From positions 124,001 to 188,000 of the forward strand of contig NZ_PNFF01000002.1 in NCBI RefSeq assembly GCF_028888695.1: a stretch of DNA of 64,000 nucleotides, written 5' to 3'. The notes under the pieces are model-generated. The model was not told the DNA's origin, did no database searches, and saw only the letters and a program-made list of their open reading frames with translations. This document shows positions 1 to 9,787 of the stretch, one piece after another. The position numbers and the translations under genes were made by a program. The stretch comes from Bacillus methanolicus (GTDB lineage Bacteria > Bacillota > Bacilli > Bacillales > Cytobacillaceae). Within the stretch, counting starts at the first letter, position 1. Each line of letters starts with the position of its first letter.

Positions 1-11
1 ATTTTGGCGAA

Positions 12-118
12 TTAACGCGTCACTGTAGTGAGGGTCTGGCCCTCGTTGCTTTAACGCGTCACTGTGCTGAGGGCCTGGCCCTCGTTGCTTTAACGCGTTA
101 CCTTGGTGAGAAGCAGGA
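12..118. repeat. 39-bp tandem repeat, about 2.5 copies
   Basis: Copies begin at 12, 51 and 90, each with TTAACGCGT. The first two also share the palindromic core GAGGGTCTGGCCCTC or GAGGGCCTGGCCCTC; the third copy decays after about 12 bases. The array lies just downstream of the secA stop codon. The palindromic core could fold as a terminator-like hairpin. It resembles other GGGTCTGGCCC-type palindromes at gene ends in this window. Confidence 0.8.
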
Positions 119-130
119 CCCCGTCGATTT

Positions 131-2644
131 CTATGCGTTTGCTCCGTGGCAGTTTTTGTATTTTTTTCCGCTGCCGCAGAAGCATGGGTCGTTGCGGCCT
201 ATGTTAATTTTTTTGACAATCGGCTTTTTCTTCGGCTTTTCTCCGCCCTCTTTCGGATTCACCGCATGGCCTTTTGCCACTTCCTGACGCTCGAGGTTAT
301 TGCGGATTTCAGCCTTCATAATATATTTTGCAACATCTTCTTCAATCGAAGCAATCATATTTTCAAACATCGCATACCCTTCGCTTTGGTATTCACGAAG
401 CGGGTCGATCTGACCGTAGGCACGCAAATGGATACCTTGGCGAAGCTGATCCATCGCGTCAATGTGATCCATCCATTTAGAGTCTACGGCACGAAGCACG
501 ATCACTTTTTCAAATTCACGCATTTGCTCAGGACCGAGCATCTCTTCTTTTTCATCGTAACGCTCTTTCACCTTCGCAAAAATGATTTCCGAAATTTCTT
601 CCGGCTCTTTGCCGCGAATGTCGTTGATTGTCAAATCGCCTTCTTGAAGAAGGTTTCCATTGACAAAATCAATGATGCCCTGCAAGTTCCATTGTTCCTC
701 ATCCTCATGGCTTGGCGCATAAGCTTCGACATTTCGCTCAATAACAGATTGAATCATGCTTTCAACGATTTCGCGAAGATTTTCCGATTCAAGCACTTCA
801 TCACGCTGCTTATAAATAATTTCACGCTGTTGGCGAAGAACATCGTCATATTGGAGCAGCTGTTTACGGGCATCAAAGTTGTTGCCTTCCACACGTTTTT
901 GCGCAGATTCAACCGCTTTTGATACCATTTTGCTTTGAATCGGCTGAGAATCATCCATGCCAAGGCGCTCCATCATCGCTTTCATATTGTCGGAACCGAA
1001 ACGGCGCATTAATTCATCTTCCATAGAAAGATAAAATTGGGTAACACCCGGATCCCCTTGGCGTCCGGAACGTCCGCGCAGCTGATTATCGATCCGGCGG
1101 CTTTCATGGCGCTCTGTGCCAATAACAGCAAGTCCGCCAAGCTCTCTTACTCCTTCGCCAAGCTTAATGTCCGTACCGCGTCCGGCCATGTTCGTAGCAA
1201 TCGTTACAGCGCCGCGCTGTCCGGCCTGAGCAATAATCTCTGCCTCGCGTTCATGGTTTTTCGCATTTAAGACATTATGAGGGATGCCTTTTTTCTGTAA
1301 AAGCTTTGAAATTAATTCAGATGTTTCAATAGCAACGGTACCGACAAGAACAGGCTGTCCTTTTTTATGTCGTTCGGCAATGTCTTCGACTACTGCACGG
1401 AATTTCCCTTCCATCGTAGCGTAAATCAAATCCGGACGGTCTTCACGAATAACCGGCTTATTTGTCGGGATCACAACAACATTCATGTTGTAAATATTGC
1501 GAAATTCCTCTTCTTCCGTTTTCGCTGTACCGGTCATACCGGCCAGTTTTTCATACATACGGAAATAGTTCTGGAACGTAATCGTTGCCAGTGTCATACT
1601 TTCATTTTGAATTTCAAGGCCTTCTTTTGCCTCAATTGCCTGGTGAAGTCCATCGCTGTAGCGGCGGCCTTTCATTAAGCGGCCGGTAAATTGGTCGACG
1701 ATGACAATTTCACCGTCCTGCACGACGTAGTCTACATCACGGTGCATGCTGACATTGGCTTTTAGAGCCTGGTTAATATGATGGTTCAATGTCACATGAG
1801 AAATATCAAACAAGTTGTCGATGCCAAAAGCACGTTCTGCTTTTGTAATCCCTTCTTCTGTCAGCTGAACGCCTTTTGTTTTTTCATCATACGTATAATC
1901 GACGTCTTTTTTCAATGTCCGGACAAAAGCATTTGCCTGAATATAAAGCTGGGCTGACTTTTGCGCGGTTCCGGAAATAATGAGCGGTGTGCGGGCCTCG
2001 TCAATCAGAATTGAATCGACCTCGTCAATGACCGCAAAGTGAAGCGGACGCTGCACTTTGTCATGCTTGTAAAGCACCATGTTATCTCGCAAGTAGTCAA
2101 ACCCGAACTCATTATTCGTTCCATACGTAATGTCGGCTTCATATGCCGCCTTTTTTTCCTCTTTCGACATTCCGTTTAAATTTAATCCAACAGTGAGTCC
2201 GAGGAATTCATAAAGTTTTCCCATTTCAGTGGCGTCACGGCTTGCGAGGTATTCGTTTACGGTAACAACGTGAACACCTCTGCCGGTAAGGGCATTTAAG
2301 TACACCGGCATTGTTGCCGTTAACGTTTTCCCTTCCCCGGTCTTCATTTCAGCGATATTTCCGTCATGTAGGGCGATGCCCCCCATTAATTGGACAGGAT
2401 ATGGGTATAAACCGAGCACGCGTTTTGCTGCTTCGCGCACAACGGCAAATGCCTCGACAAGCAAATCATCTAAAGACTCGCCTTTTTGATAGCGGGCTTT
2501 AAATTCTTCCGTTTTTTCGCGAAGCTGGTCATCTGTTAATTTTTCCGTGTCGGAAGCAAGTGCATCAATTTGCTCAGCCAGCTTTGTAAGGCGTTTTAAC
2601 TCGCGTTTATTTTGATCAAACACCTTATTTAAAATCCCAAGCAT
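131..2644 (-). CDS. secA: Protein translocase ATPase SecA (housekeeping)
   Basis: Motor ATPase of the general Sec pathway; it drives unfolded preproteins through SecYEG at the membrane. The 837-residue product has the usual length. The Walker A motif GEGKT is near residue 103 and the [12 protein letters not shown] Walker B/DEAD region near 210. The C-terminal zinc motif [13 protein letters not shown], which binds SecB or lipid in the family, is intact at the end. The start has a good ribosome site (AAAAGGAGC). A second, shorter SecA (SecA2) lies at 53.5 kb; the zinc tail and the flagellar neighbourhood make this copy the housekeeping one. A long inverted repeat lies just upstream. Confidence 0.98.
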   Translation of the reverse strand: MLGILNKVFDQNKRELKRLTKLAEQIDALASDTEKLTDDQLREKTEEFKARYQKGESLDDLLVEAFAVVREAAKRVLGLYPYPVQLMGGIALHDGNIAEMKTGEGKTLTATMPVYLNALTGRGVHVVTVNEYLASRDATEMGKLYEFLGLTVGLNLNGMSKEEKKAAYEADITYGTNNEFGFDYLRDNMVLYKHDKVQRPLHFAVIDEVDSILIDEARTPLIISGTAQKSAQLYIQANAFVRTLKKDVDYTYDEKTKGVQLTEEGITKAERAFGIDNLFDISHVTLNHHINQALKANVSMHRDVDYVVQDGEIVIVDQFTGRLMKGRRYSDGLHQAIEAKEGLEIQNESMTLATITFQNYFRMYEKLAGMTGTAKTEEEEFRNIYNMNVVVIPTNKPVIREDRPDLIYATMEGKFRAVVEDIAERHKKGQPVLVGTVAIETSELISKLLQKKGIPHNVLNAKNHEREAEIIAQAGQRGAVTIATNMAGRGTDIKLGEGVRELGGLAVIGTERHESRRIDNQLRGRSGRQGDPGVTQFYLSMEDELMRRFGSDNMKAMMERLGMDDSQPIQSKMVSKAVESAQKRVEGNNFDARKQLLQYDDVLRQQREIIYKQRDEVLESENLREIVESMIQSVIERNVEAYAPSHEDEEQWNLQGIIDFVNGNLLQEGDLTINDIRGKEPEEISEIIFAKVKERYDEKEEMLGPEQMREFEKVIVLRAVDSKWMDHIDAMDQLRQGIHLRAYGQIDPLREYQSEGYAMFENMIASIEEDVAKYIMKAEIRNNLERQEVAKGHAVNPKEGGEKPKKKPIVKKINIGRNDPCFCGSGKKYKNCHGANA

Positions 2645-2673
2645 AAAAACGCTCCTTTTTATATCAGGTAACA

Positions 2674-2727
2674 GGCATCTATATCAATTGAATAATGCCG
2701 TAAACCCTCTAGTTCAATATAGATGCC
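2674..2727 (-). promoter_or_regulatory. Long inverted repeat in the secA leader
   Basis: The arms are GGCATCTATAT(CAAT)TGAA at 2674-2692 and TTCAATATAGATGCC at 2713-2727. They are perfectly complementary apart from a 4-base bulge, with a 20-base loop. The structure lies about 30 bases upstream of the secA start. No T tract follows, so it does not look like a simple terminator; it may be a leader hairpin or a protein site. Confidence 0.55.
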
Positions 2728-2870
2728 CACCAAAGTATCAATACGAGCATCCATGAAAAAAGATTCGCTTTTTTTAGCGTAATCATCGGTTTTTTCCTTA
2801 TTAATATTACCACTTCCGCTATACAGTGACAACTTATGTAAATATGGAAAGAAGGGGCCGGCTCAAATGT

Positions 2871-2909
2871 AAAGGGCCAGACCCCTCCAATACGGGAGTC
2901 AGACCCTTA
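2871..2909 (-). terminator. GC-rich hairpin downstream of the SEC-C gene
   Basis: Nested arms AAGGG/CCCTT and CTCC/GGAG form a hairpin 20-60 bases past the stop of the SEC-C gene. Its sequence (GGGTCTGAC, GGGTCTGGCCC) belongs to the palindrome family seen at 12-118, 33.8 kb and 63.6 kb. There is no strong T tract. Confidence 0.5.
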
Positions 2910-2927
2910 TGAATCAGCCTCTTTGTT

Positions 2928-4907
2928 TCACCCTTTTACTCTTTCTCGAGATTGGGTCAGCCATTCAGAAATTCCCGGGATTTTCCGCCAAATATGCAAG
3001 TGTTCTTGTACATAAATGATCGCTTCCTCCACTGAACCCAAGCCATATGAAGGCAGTGAATAATCAGGCAATTTCTTTTTCCCTGTAATATAGTCAATCA
3101 CAAACTTATTTGATTTCTGCGCCCTTTTTAACAGCTTCCCGGCTAATGGAGTAAATCCATTTTCCAGCAATTCAAGCAAGAGATTATTATATAAACCATG
3201 AGCAGTTCCTTCCTCATATTGATCAAGAAGCTTTTTCGCTTTCCCGAGCTCGTTGTTATCTGCGTAGGCGATGAATAAAGAGTAACGGACTCCTTGGTTA
3301 TCATTTGGGTTCAATTCTAAAAGCTCTTCAAAATGATGAATCGCTTCTTGCAGTTGGCCCAATTCATAACTCGCCTGGGCATAATTCATCTTAGCCCGCA
3401 TATATGGACGCGTTTCAAGCAATCCCCAGAAATGCCCTTTGTTTTCTTTAAAAAATGATTCGCCAAGTTCTTGTTTTCCTAACTCCATACCTTGTTTATA
3501 CAAGGCAATGGCTTCAACAAAGGAACCGGCTTCCTCCGCCAAAATATTATAGCCGTCAGGATGAGAAGGATTCAGCTTCAATGCTTCCCGAGCGAGTTGG
3601 TAACGCCGCGGCCCTTCTATTTCAAACGCATCGAATAAGAGATTCTGGGCTTTTTCCCGATCTGATACATTTCCTTTTTTGCTTTTTTTCGGCTCGAACC
3701 TCTTGTTCCGCAAATACTCGTTAATTTCATCAATGCTGTCAAAATCTTTATCAGCAAGATCCTGAAATGCTTCATGCATCACCCGCTCCGTCAACATCGG
3801 AGCAGATGGATGTTTATTTATGGTAAATTGCGGAAAAGATTCCGCGTTCGATCCGGCGATACTAACAGACAGCAACTTGTCTATTTCGTCTTCCAAGATA
3901 TCATACATTTCGTTATACCGAGCAGAAATGCTATTGGCTGATACTCCGTATTCTTTAGCCAGCTCTTTCTGCGTAAGGCTGTATCTTGTCGGTAAAATCA
4001 TTGACAATAAATATTGCAAAGCTGCAACATATATAGACGGGTTTTGAATCCGCTTGTTCGTTCTCCGGCAAAATTCAGCCCATAAAATGATGCCCGCATC
4101 GATAAATGTCCGAAGTTCTCCGATACTTTCCATATCTTCTTCGAACATATAGGCAACTTTCCGGTTGGAATCATGCTTCCAATCGATAGCATCAATCTCA
4201 ATCTTATTCGCCGCTTCAGGAGCATGGTTCATAAGCTCAAGAAAATAATCCATCAAAAATTCTTTCTCATCCTCATAACCGGAAACAGCAAATTCCGTTT
4301 TCACAAACTTTTCATAGACTGCCACGGATTCTTTCGGCAGATTAAAGCAGCTTGGGAAGGAGTAATAATTTTGTCCGTATGGCAGCAAAATCGCAAAGAC
4401 GTATTCTCCTTTTTCATATCCCTGCATGTTTTCAAAAAGGTTTATTGTAAAACTTTCTTTTCGCAACGTATCTTTGACAACAAGATGATTCTCATCAACG
4501 GCTGCGATTTTCCCTGCAACAAGCTCCGGATCCGCCCATGACCGGAGAATTTCTTGCAGCCTTGGACGTTTTATTTTCGGCAGCTGTTGGGAAATAAAAT
4601 GTTTCATGATCGTCTCGCCGTCATCCAGCAGCTCAAAACAAGTAAACCAAAACGTGTGAATAAACTCATAAAATTCTTCTTCGCTTTCATCTGAAAGAAT
4701 GAGCATTTCACGCAGAAACTCGAAATCCTCTAATATTTCGCTCTCAAAGTGAAATAAAGCAAAATCTATGATTTGCCTTTGAAGATTTAGGAGTTCATTT
4801 TCGAGAATTTGATTAATCGAAACTGTCTCTTTCGCACCGTGGCACTTTTTATATTTTTTCCCGCTCCCGCATGGACACGGATCATTCCGTCCTACTTTTC
4901 CGTTCAC
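2928..4907 (-). CDS. SEC-C motif and TPR protein of unknown function
   Basis: The 659-residue protein starts with a SEC-C zinc motif ([13 protein letters not shown], residues 11-23), nearly identical to the tail of SecA encoded next to it. A helix-turn-helix-like stretch ([18 protein letters not shown]) lies near residue 320. TPR-like helical repeats fill roughly residues 420-580. No signal peptide or membrane segment is visible. It starts at GTG with a strong GGGGAGG site. SEC-C motifs occur in many otherwise unrelated proteins, so a secretion role cannot be assumed. Function unknown. Confidence 0.85.
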   Translation of the reverse strand: MNGKVGRNDPCPCGSGKKYKKCHGAKETVSINQILENELLNLQRQIIDFALFHFESEILEDFEFLREMLILSDESEEEFYEFIHTFWFTCFELLDDGETIMKHFISQQLPKIKRPRLQEILRSWADPELVAGKIAAVDENHLVVKDTLRKESFTINLFENMQGYEKGEYVFAILLPYGQNYYSFPSCFNLPKESVAVYEKFVKTEFAVSGYEDEKEFLMDYFLELMNHAPEAANKIEIDAIDWKHDSNRKVAYMFEEDMESIGELRTFIDAGIILWAEFCRRTNKRIQNPSIYVAALQYLLSMILPTRYSLTQKELAKEYGVSANSISARYNEMYDILEDEIDKLLSVSIAGSNAESFPQFTINKHPSAPMLTERVMHEAFQDLADKDFDSIDEINEYLRNKRFEPKKSKKGNVSDREKAQNLLFDAFEIEGPRRYQLAREALKLNPSHPDGYNILAEEAGSFVEAIALYKQGMELGKQELGESFFKENKGHFWGLLETRPYMRAKMNYAQASYELGQLQEAIHHFEELLELNPNDNQGVRYSLFIAYADNNELGKAKKLLDQYEEGTAHGLYNNLLLELLENGFTPLAGKLLKRAQKSNKFVIDYITGKKKLPDYSLPSYGLGSVEEAIIYVQEHLHIWRKIPGISEWLTQSRERVKG

Positions 4908-5029
4908 CGGTATCCTCCCCGCTTTTATAAGAATTATGGTGCCATTCTATCACTCTCATGACCTTTTCTTTTATCTTACCAAACATTCATAGTTTAGACA
5001 GCTTTTTAATAAAATAAAACATAAATAAG

Positions 5030-5117
5030 GGCTGACACAAAACTGAGAGCCGGGCACCCCTTAAAACATGATCAATGTTTCTACAATGTAACTGAGACGG
5101 AACCCAGTGGGTCAGCC
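5030..5117. repeat. 88-bp element bounded by GGCTGAC/GTCAGCC
   Basis: Inverted 7-base ends enclose a GC-richer segment that overlaps the stop codon of the chromate-type transporter gene at 5112. It could act as a large terminator stem or be a small mobile palindromic element. Evidence is limited to the terminal inverted repeat. Confidence 0.35.
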
Positions 5118-5645
5118 TCCTAAAAAAACACCTCCATATACGAGCGCCCCCGCAATGACGTAAGCAGGATGGACCTTCCATTTTTCCATTAAGAAAAAAC
5201 TGACCACACCGATAAATAAGGTTTGCCAAATGCCGACGCTTTCATAAGAAGAAAATAAGAAATCATACGTCATGATCCCGAGGAGTACCGCAATCACCGG
5301 GCGAACGAAGATTGTCATTCTTTTTACCTTCGGTGATTCCTTAAATTTCATCAGCAATCCGAGCGATGCAAGCATGAGAATGAGGGATGGTGCTACGGTT
5401 GCAAACACGCCAACAGCGGCTCCAAGAACACCGGCCTGCTCATACCCGATATAGCCGGCCATTTTCGTCGCAATCGGACCAGGAAGCGAATTTCCGAGCG
5501 CCATCACCTCGCTGAACTCATGAACGGACAGCCAGCCATAACGGTCAACCACTTCATTTTCAATAAGCGGAATGGAAGCAGGTCCGCCGCCATACCCGAG
5601 AATTCCCGGCACGAAAAAAGCCCAGAATATTTTCAAATAAATCAT
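5112..5645 (-). CDS. Chromate transporter family, second half of a split pair
   Basis: A 177-residue membrane protein of the CHR family (short-chain type), probably a chromate or related anion exporter that works as a heterodimer. It has the family signatures GYGGGPASIPL near residue 20 and NSLPGPIATKMAGYIGY near residue 52, then several hydrophobic segments. Its start overlaps the stop of the upstream half by four bases (ATGA), so the two are translationally coupled. Substrate specificity cannot be read from sequence; other CHR pairs in Bacillaceae have no proven substrate. Confidence 0.88.
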   Translation of the reverse strand: MIYLKIFWAFFVPGILGYGGGPASIPLIENEVVDRYGWLSVHEFSEVMALGNSLPGPIATKMAGYIGYEQAGVLGAAVGVFATVAPSLILMLASLGLLMKFKESPKVKRMTIFVRPVIAVLLGIMTYDFLFSSYESVGIWQTLFIGVVSFFLMEKWKVHPAYVIAGALVYGGVFLGG

Positions 5646-6217
5646 GTTGAACTTTTCTCCTTTTTGCCTTGATCACCTGAACGTGAATCTTTCTTTAAAA
5701 GCGCACCCAATAATAGCACAAAAATAATAATGGCCGGATGAATGTTGACAAATTCCATTAAGATCAAGCTTGCAACGACAAAAAGGAGTGTCCATCCCCA
5801 GCCAAGAGTTGATTCCCTCGACTTTTTCACATAATCCCACGTTAAAGCCGCAAGCATGACAGCTACCACAGGCATCACGGCGGCTGCCATCCCTTTTACC
5901 CATGATTCGTCTTTATAAGCATTCAAGACGTTTAATAGAAAAATCATCAGAATAATCGTCGGAAACGTTGAAGCAACTAACGCATTCAGCATGCCGACAA
6001 CTCCGCCGACCCGATAACCGATATAGCCTGCCAGCTTCGTCGCGATTGGTCCCGGCAGGGCATTCCCGATCGCCACTATCTCTCCGAATTCATCTGAATC
6101 CATCCATTTGTATTTATCAACGACTTCTTTATATACGAGCGGGATCGACGAAGGACCGCCGCCGTATCCAAGCATGCCGACTCTGAAAAACGCTATGAAA
6201 ATGTCCACTTGTTTCAT
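5642..6217 (-). CDS. Chromate transporter family, first half of a split pair
   Basis: The 191-residue partner of the next gene. It has the same signatures GYGGGPSSIPL and NALPGPIATKLAGYIGY and a similar hydrophobic profile, ending in a charged tail. The pair arose by duplication: long-chain CHR proteins carry both halves in one chain. The start has an AAAGGTG site. The 4-base overlap with the downstream half supports one operon and equal expression. Confidence 0.88.
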   Translation of the reverse strand: MKQVDIFIAFFRVGMLGYGGGPSSIPLVYKEVVDKYKWMDSDEFGEIVAIGNALPGPIATKLAGYIGYRVGGVVGMLNALVASTFPTIILMIFLLNVLNAYKDESWVKGMAAAVMPVVAVMLAALTWDYVKKSRESTLGWGWTLLFVVASLILMEFVNIHPAIIIFVLLLGALLKKDSRSGDQGKKEKSST

Positions 6218-6324
6218 ATGATATGTATCACCTTTTTTTACCCTTTCCGAAAAAATTAGTGAAAGCGGTGATGCTACTTATCATTATACAGGATATTATT
6301 TCTATTGCCGAACGATTTTGAAGC

Positions 6325-6362
6325 AAAAAGAAGCTGCATCATTTGCTAAGCAGCTTCTTTTC
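6325..6362. terminator. Hairpin between hpf and the transporter pair
   Basis: The arms AGAAGCTGC and GCAGCTTCT are perfectly complementary, with T/A runs on both sides. It could terminate transcription leaving hpf. Confidence 0.5.
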
Positions 6363-6499
6363 CTCACGATGATAAGGAGAGTAAAAGAAAGGAAATCGAA
6401 CATTCATCCATTGCTTCAAATTCTGGCGCTGAAATTTTTATATAAAACAAGGGAGCTGATTTGTTTCATTGATAAGGCCCCTATTTGCCGATTTCGAAA

Positions 6500-6548
6500 T
6501 TTTAAATAAACAAGGGAGCTGATCCTCAATCAACATCAGCTCCCCGAA
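6500..6548 (-). terminator. hpf terminator
   Basis: Perfect 10-bp arms GGGAGCTGAT and ATCAGCTCCC lie directly after the hpf stop, followed on the minus strand by a T-rich run. A second copy of AAACAAGGGAGCTGAT lies about 65 bases further on (near 6447), suggesting a local duplication. Confidence 0.75.
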
Positions 6549-6552
6549 AACC

Positions 6553-7107
6553 TTACTGTGCTTCAATTAAGCCGTATCGGCCGTCTTTTCGCTTATAAAC
6601 AATGTTTGTCCGGTTTGTTTCCGCATTTGTGAACACGAAAAAGTTATGGCCCAACAAGTTCATTTGCAAGATCGCTTCTTCGCTGTCCATCGGCTTTAAG
6701 TCAAAGCTTTTCTGGCGGACAATTTCAAGCTCGTTTTCTTCTTCCGCTGCCGAAACTTCCGGCTCTTCCACTAAAGTTGTAAATAAAGAATTCACATTTC
6801 CTTTTTCACGGAATTTACGGTTCACTTTTGTTTTGTGTTTGCGGATTTGGCGTTCCAATTTATCTGCAATCAAATCAATCGCTGCATACATATCTTCATG
6901 TACTTCTTCAGCCCGAAGTACGAGATTAGTCATTGGAATGGTAACTTCCACTTTCGCAGATTTATCACTATAAGTTTTTAAATTTACATGTACGTTGGCT
7001 TTGGGAGTTTCCGTAAAATAGCGTAACAATTTGGAAATTTTCTTTTCTACATACTCCCGTAGTGCAGGAGTTACTTCAATGTTTTCACCACGAATTTTGA
7101 AATTCAT
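6553..7107 (-). CDS. hpf: Ribosome hibernation promoting factor, long form
   Basis: It binds idle ribosomes and dimerises them into 100S particles in stationary phase or stress. The 184-residue product has both parts of the long form: an N-terminal S30AE domain (about 1-100) and a C-terminal dimerisation domain (about 125-184, ending GRYGLIEAQ). It lies upstream of secA as in B. subtilis (yvyD), with the SEC-C gene and the transporter pair inserted between. A sigma-B-like promoter lies about 110 bases upstream, matching the known stress control of this gene. Confidence 0.96.
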   Translation of the reverse strand: MNFKIRGENIEVTPALREYVEKKISKLLRYFTETPKANVHVNLKTYSDKSAKVEVTIPMTNLVLRAEEVHEDMYAAIDLIADKLERQIRKHKTKVNRKFREKGNVNSLFTTLVEEPEVSAAEEENELEIVRQKSFDLKPMDSEEAILQMNLLGHNFFVFTNAETNRTNIVYKRKDGRYGLIEAQ

Positions 7108-7219
7108 AAGTGAATCCCCCTTTTCTATACAGTTGCGGCTCCAGGCTGAAAAACCAAAAAGGCTTACCCAATTAACCGCTCAGTCTTATGATTAAGACGT
7201 TTGTAAGTACATTTCTATA

Positions 7220-7245
7220 TTACCCATTCAAATACCTGCTGAAAC
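7220..7245 (-). promoter_or_regulatory. Sigma-B-type promoter of hpf
   Basis: On the minus strand GTTTCA (7240-7245) and GGGTAA (7220-7225) are 14 bases apart, close to the sigma-B consensus GTTTAA-N12-14-GGGWAW. It lies about 110 bases before the hpf start. Confidence 0.65.
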
Positions 7246-7318
7246 ATATGAAATTTATTGACGAATAATTGACAAAATAGGTAATCAATCTTCTTACTAT
7301 AACTTATGAGATAATATA

Positions 7319-7345
7319 AAACTCCTCTTTGATGTCAGAGGAGGA
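7319..7345 (-). terminator. Terminator of the flaG-fliD-fliS-fliT operon
   Basis: Arms CTCCTCT and AGAGGAG with an 8-base loop follow the fliT stop; the minus strand continues into TTTTATATT. Confidence 0.75.
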
Positions 7346-7365
7346 AAATTTAAGATTGTAGTCAC

Positions 7366-7707
7366 CTATTTTCGTTTATCGTAAAACATACCGTCAATCA
7401 ATAAAGAATTGTATGGATTCTCATACTTGTTCGTTGATTCTTTCTTGCGGCTTAGTTCCTTTATATCTTTTTGGATCAGTATTTTTTCCTTATATAAAAG
7501 ATCATTTAATTTCTTATTTAATGTGATTGCGGCGGCACCGATTTCTTTTTCTTCATTAGAAAAAGGAGGAATCATTTCTGACATTAATTGCTGTCGCTTT
7601 TCAAGCAGCTCTGTTGTTTTCGCGATTTTTTCATCACGGTCTGCACTGCTTTCCAGTAACTTTATCAGCTGTACCGTAAGGTCGTGAAATTGCTGAACAG
7701 CACTCAC
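7366..7707 (-). CDS. fliT: Flagellar protein FliT
   Basis: Small helical cytoplasmic chaperone, in this family for the filament cap FliD. The 113-residue chain is mostly helix, with the pattern of the FliT/YvyX family rather than strong motifs. I place the start at a GTG that overlaps the fliS stop by one base (TAGTG), giving VSAVQQFHDLT at the N terminus; the longer reading frame lacks a ribosome site. Last gene of the operon before the terminator. Confidence 0.82.
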   Translation of the reverse strand: MSAVQQFHDLTVQLIKLLESSADRDEKIAKTTELLEKRQQLMSEMIPPFSNEEKEIGAAAITLNKKLNDLLYKEKILIQKDIKELSRKKESTNKYENPYNSLLIDGMFYDKRK

Positions 7708-8108
7708 TATGCTTGACCGCCTTGTGCATATTGCTTTTGGCGATTCACTTGAATCACTTGTTTCCACGTATCGCGGAACTCGGTTACAAGCCCTTCCACT
7801 TCATCAAGGATGACATTATCATTTTTTACATTCGCCTCGATTAAGCGGCGATATATGTAGTCATAAAGGGCCATCATATTTTTAGAGATCTCAAAGTCCA
7901 TGTTTAAGGTGACCATTAGCTCTTGGATGATCTTTTGTGCTTTTAATAAATTTGTATTTTTAACCTCTATATTTTTTTCTTCAATCGCTTTTTTTGCTAA
8001 ATGAATGAATTTTAAGCAGCCGTTGTAAAGCATTAAAGTCAACTCACCCGGCGATGCGGTGTTGACTGCGTTCTGCTGATAAGATTGGTATGGGTTGTTT
8101 AAAGCCAT
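7707..8108 (-). CDS. fliS: Flagellin chaperone FliS
   Basis: It binds the flagellin C terminus in the cytoplasm, prevents premature polymerisation and, in Bacillus, takes part in the Hag-FliW-CsrA circuit. The 133-residue product begins MALNNPYQSYQQNAV and has the family's ASPGELTLMLYNGCLKFI segment. The start at 8108 is preceded by AGAAAGGAAG. A divergent second FliS is encoded next to the second flagellin at 20.3 kb. Confidence 0.95.
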   Translation of the reverse strand: MALNNPYQSYQQNAVNTASPGELTLMLYNGCLKFIHLAKKAIEEKNIEVKNTNLLKAQKIIQELMVTLNMDFEISKNMMALYDYIYRRLIEANVKNDNVILDEVEGLVTEFRDTWKQVIQVNRQKQYAQGGQA

Positions 8109-8180
8109 CTTGTGCACTTCCTTTCTGTTTAGCTTTAGCATGAAGCCGGCTTATTTATGAGGCTTGTCAGGAGGTGAAAC

Positions 8181-9773
8181 TTATGAATTACCGCCAAATC
8201 TCTGCATTAGAAAAGCCATTTGTTCATTTGAACGCTGGATTGCTTTTTCCATGGCGGTGAACTGGCGCCAATAGCGATCCTCGATTTGAGCAAGCCTTTC
8301 CTCAAAACGGCTGATTTGCGAATCGACATTGATCAGCAGCTTTCCGATACTAAACTGATTATTCGTTTTTAAAGTATTCCCAGCTTTTTCAACAATGTTA
8401 TTCATTGAATTTTTCAACGTATCGCGCAAACGGCGCGCCAATCCTTTTGACTGGTAATCCGCCCCATCATTTGCAAATAATTGATATACAGCATTTGGGT
8501 CTTTTTCGATTGCTTCCTTTAACTTTGCTTCATCAATGATCAGCTTTCCTCCATCAAGATAGTTGCTTGATGTCTTAATGCCAATCTCAGACAGTTGGTC
8601 ATAATTATTATTGATGCTGTCCGTATCAGTACCAACCCGTGTGTATAAATCCATACGCATGGAGCTTAATGCGCGTGACAGGATGGAATCATTTCGAAGC
8701 AATCCGCTGCGGGCTTTTTCCTCCCACTTTTCAATTTGTTTTTCAGTCATTGCTTCTTTTTGTTCATCTGTCAAAGGGGGATAATCCCGGTATCGTTCTT
8801 CCTTTAGCTTGTTGTTTATTTTCTCAATGACTTCATTATATTTATCAACAAACGTTTTAATGCTGTTAAAAATTGCATCCACATCAGTAGATGTAGAAAC
8901 CGTAACCGGTGTGTTTGTTGTGCCTTTAATCGTGTATTGGATACCGTTAATCGTAAAAGTATTGGATGTTTGCTTCATTTGATAGCCGTTTATTTTTATG
9001 GTTGCATCGGCACCGGGTTTACTTGGGTCCTTTCCTAACAAAAATCCATCATTTGATCCACTTGAATCTGTATCGACATTTTCTGTTGCCGGAACAGTAA
9101 ATCCGAGATCCTTCAAGAATGTATTAGTAGCTGCGTTAGCCGCAACAATTTCCCCGCCGGCACCAGTTTTATTGGACGTAAAGATTACCCGATTTGCATA
9201 ATTGCCGCCTCCGATATCAATACTCGCTCTCATTGCGGATACTCCGAGGCCTGAGCTGTTGATTCTAGAAATAACAGTGTCTATGGAATCTCCGGCATAA
9301 ATTTTAAATGTAACATCCCGATACGCAGAAGTGCCCGGATCTTTCACTTTAAATTTTAGTTCCGTTTCCGCTTTAGCTTTTATCGTTCCATTTACAGTTT
9401 CAAATGTTGTTGATGCACCATTTACATCTCCAGTAGCTTTCCAGGCAGCAGCTTCAGCAAGATTCATCACTTCAATTGTGTTAGAAACGTTCGAGGCGGA
9501 ACTAATGGAAACGGCGGATACTGCATTTTCGTTTGAAGAGGAAACTTTTTTTATGATAAAAGATTTTTGCAAATATACATTATTAAAAATCGTTTGATCA
9601 AGGCTTTGAAGCAGCGTATTCATTTCCCGATAATCATCGCGCTGCCATTCCAAATACTGTTTCTTTTGCGTCAGCTTATCGAGAGGCATCCGTTCAGCTT
9701 TCATTAAGTCACTGACAAGCTTGTCAATATCCATCCCGCTCGCAAGTCCGCCGATCCGCATATTACTACTCAT
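8181..9773 (-). CDS. fliD: Filament cap protein FliD
   Basis: It forms the distal cap under which flagellin subunits fold. The N terminus has the typical MRIGGLASGMDIDKLV. The chain of about 530 residues ends in a coiled-coil with RFEERLAQIEDRYWRQF near the C terminus. Two ATG codons are possible (9779 and 9773); the second is better spaced (9 bases) from GGAG. It follows flaG within a few bases and precedes fliS. Confidence 0.95.
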   Translation of the reverse strand: MSSNMRIGGLASGMDIDKLVSDLMKAERMPLDKLTQKKQYLEWQRDDYREMNTLLQSLDQTIFNNVYLQKSFIIKKVSSSNENAVSAVSISSASNVSNTIEVMNLAEAAAWKATGDVNGASTTFETVNGTIKAKAETELKFKVKDPGTSAYRDVTFKIYAGDSIDTVISRINSSGLGVSAMRASIDIGGGNYANRVIFTSNKTGAGGEIVAANAATNTFLKDLGFTVPATENVDTDSSGSNDGFLLGKDPSKPGADATIKINGYQMKQTSNTFTINGIQYTIKGTTNTPVTVSTSTDVDAIFNSIKTFVDKYNEVIEKINNKLKEERYRDYPPLTDEQKEAMTEKQIEKWEEKARSGLLRNDSILSRALSSMRMDLYTRVGTDTDSINNNYDQLSEIGIKTSSNYLDGGKLIIDEAKLKEAIEKDPNAVYQLFANDGADYQSKGLARRLRDTLKNSMNNIVEKAGNTLKTNNQFSIGKLLINVDSQISRFEERLAQIEDRYWRQFTAMEKAIQRSNEQMAFLMQRFGGNS

Positions 9774-9787
9774 AGACATTCACTCCG

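Noticed and set aside
146-922. 258-codon open frame opposite secA
   Set aside because: It is antisense to the conserved secA C-terminal half, has no family signature and no ribosome site.
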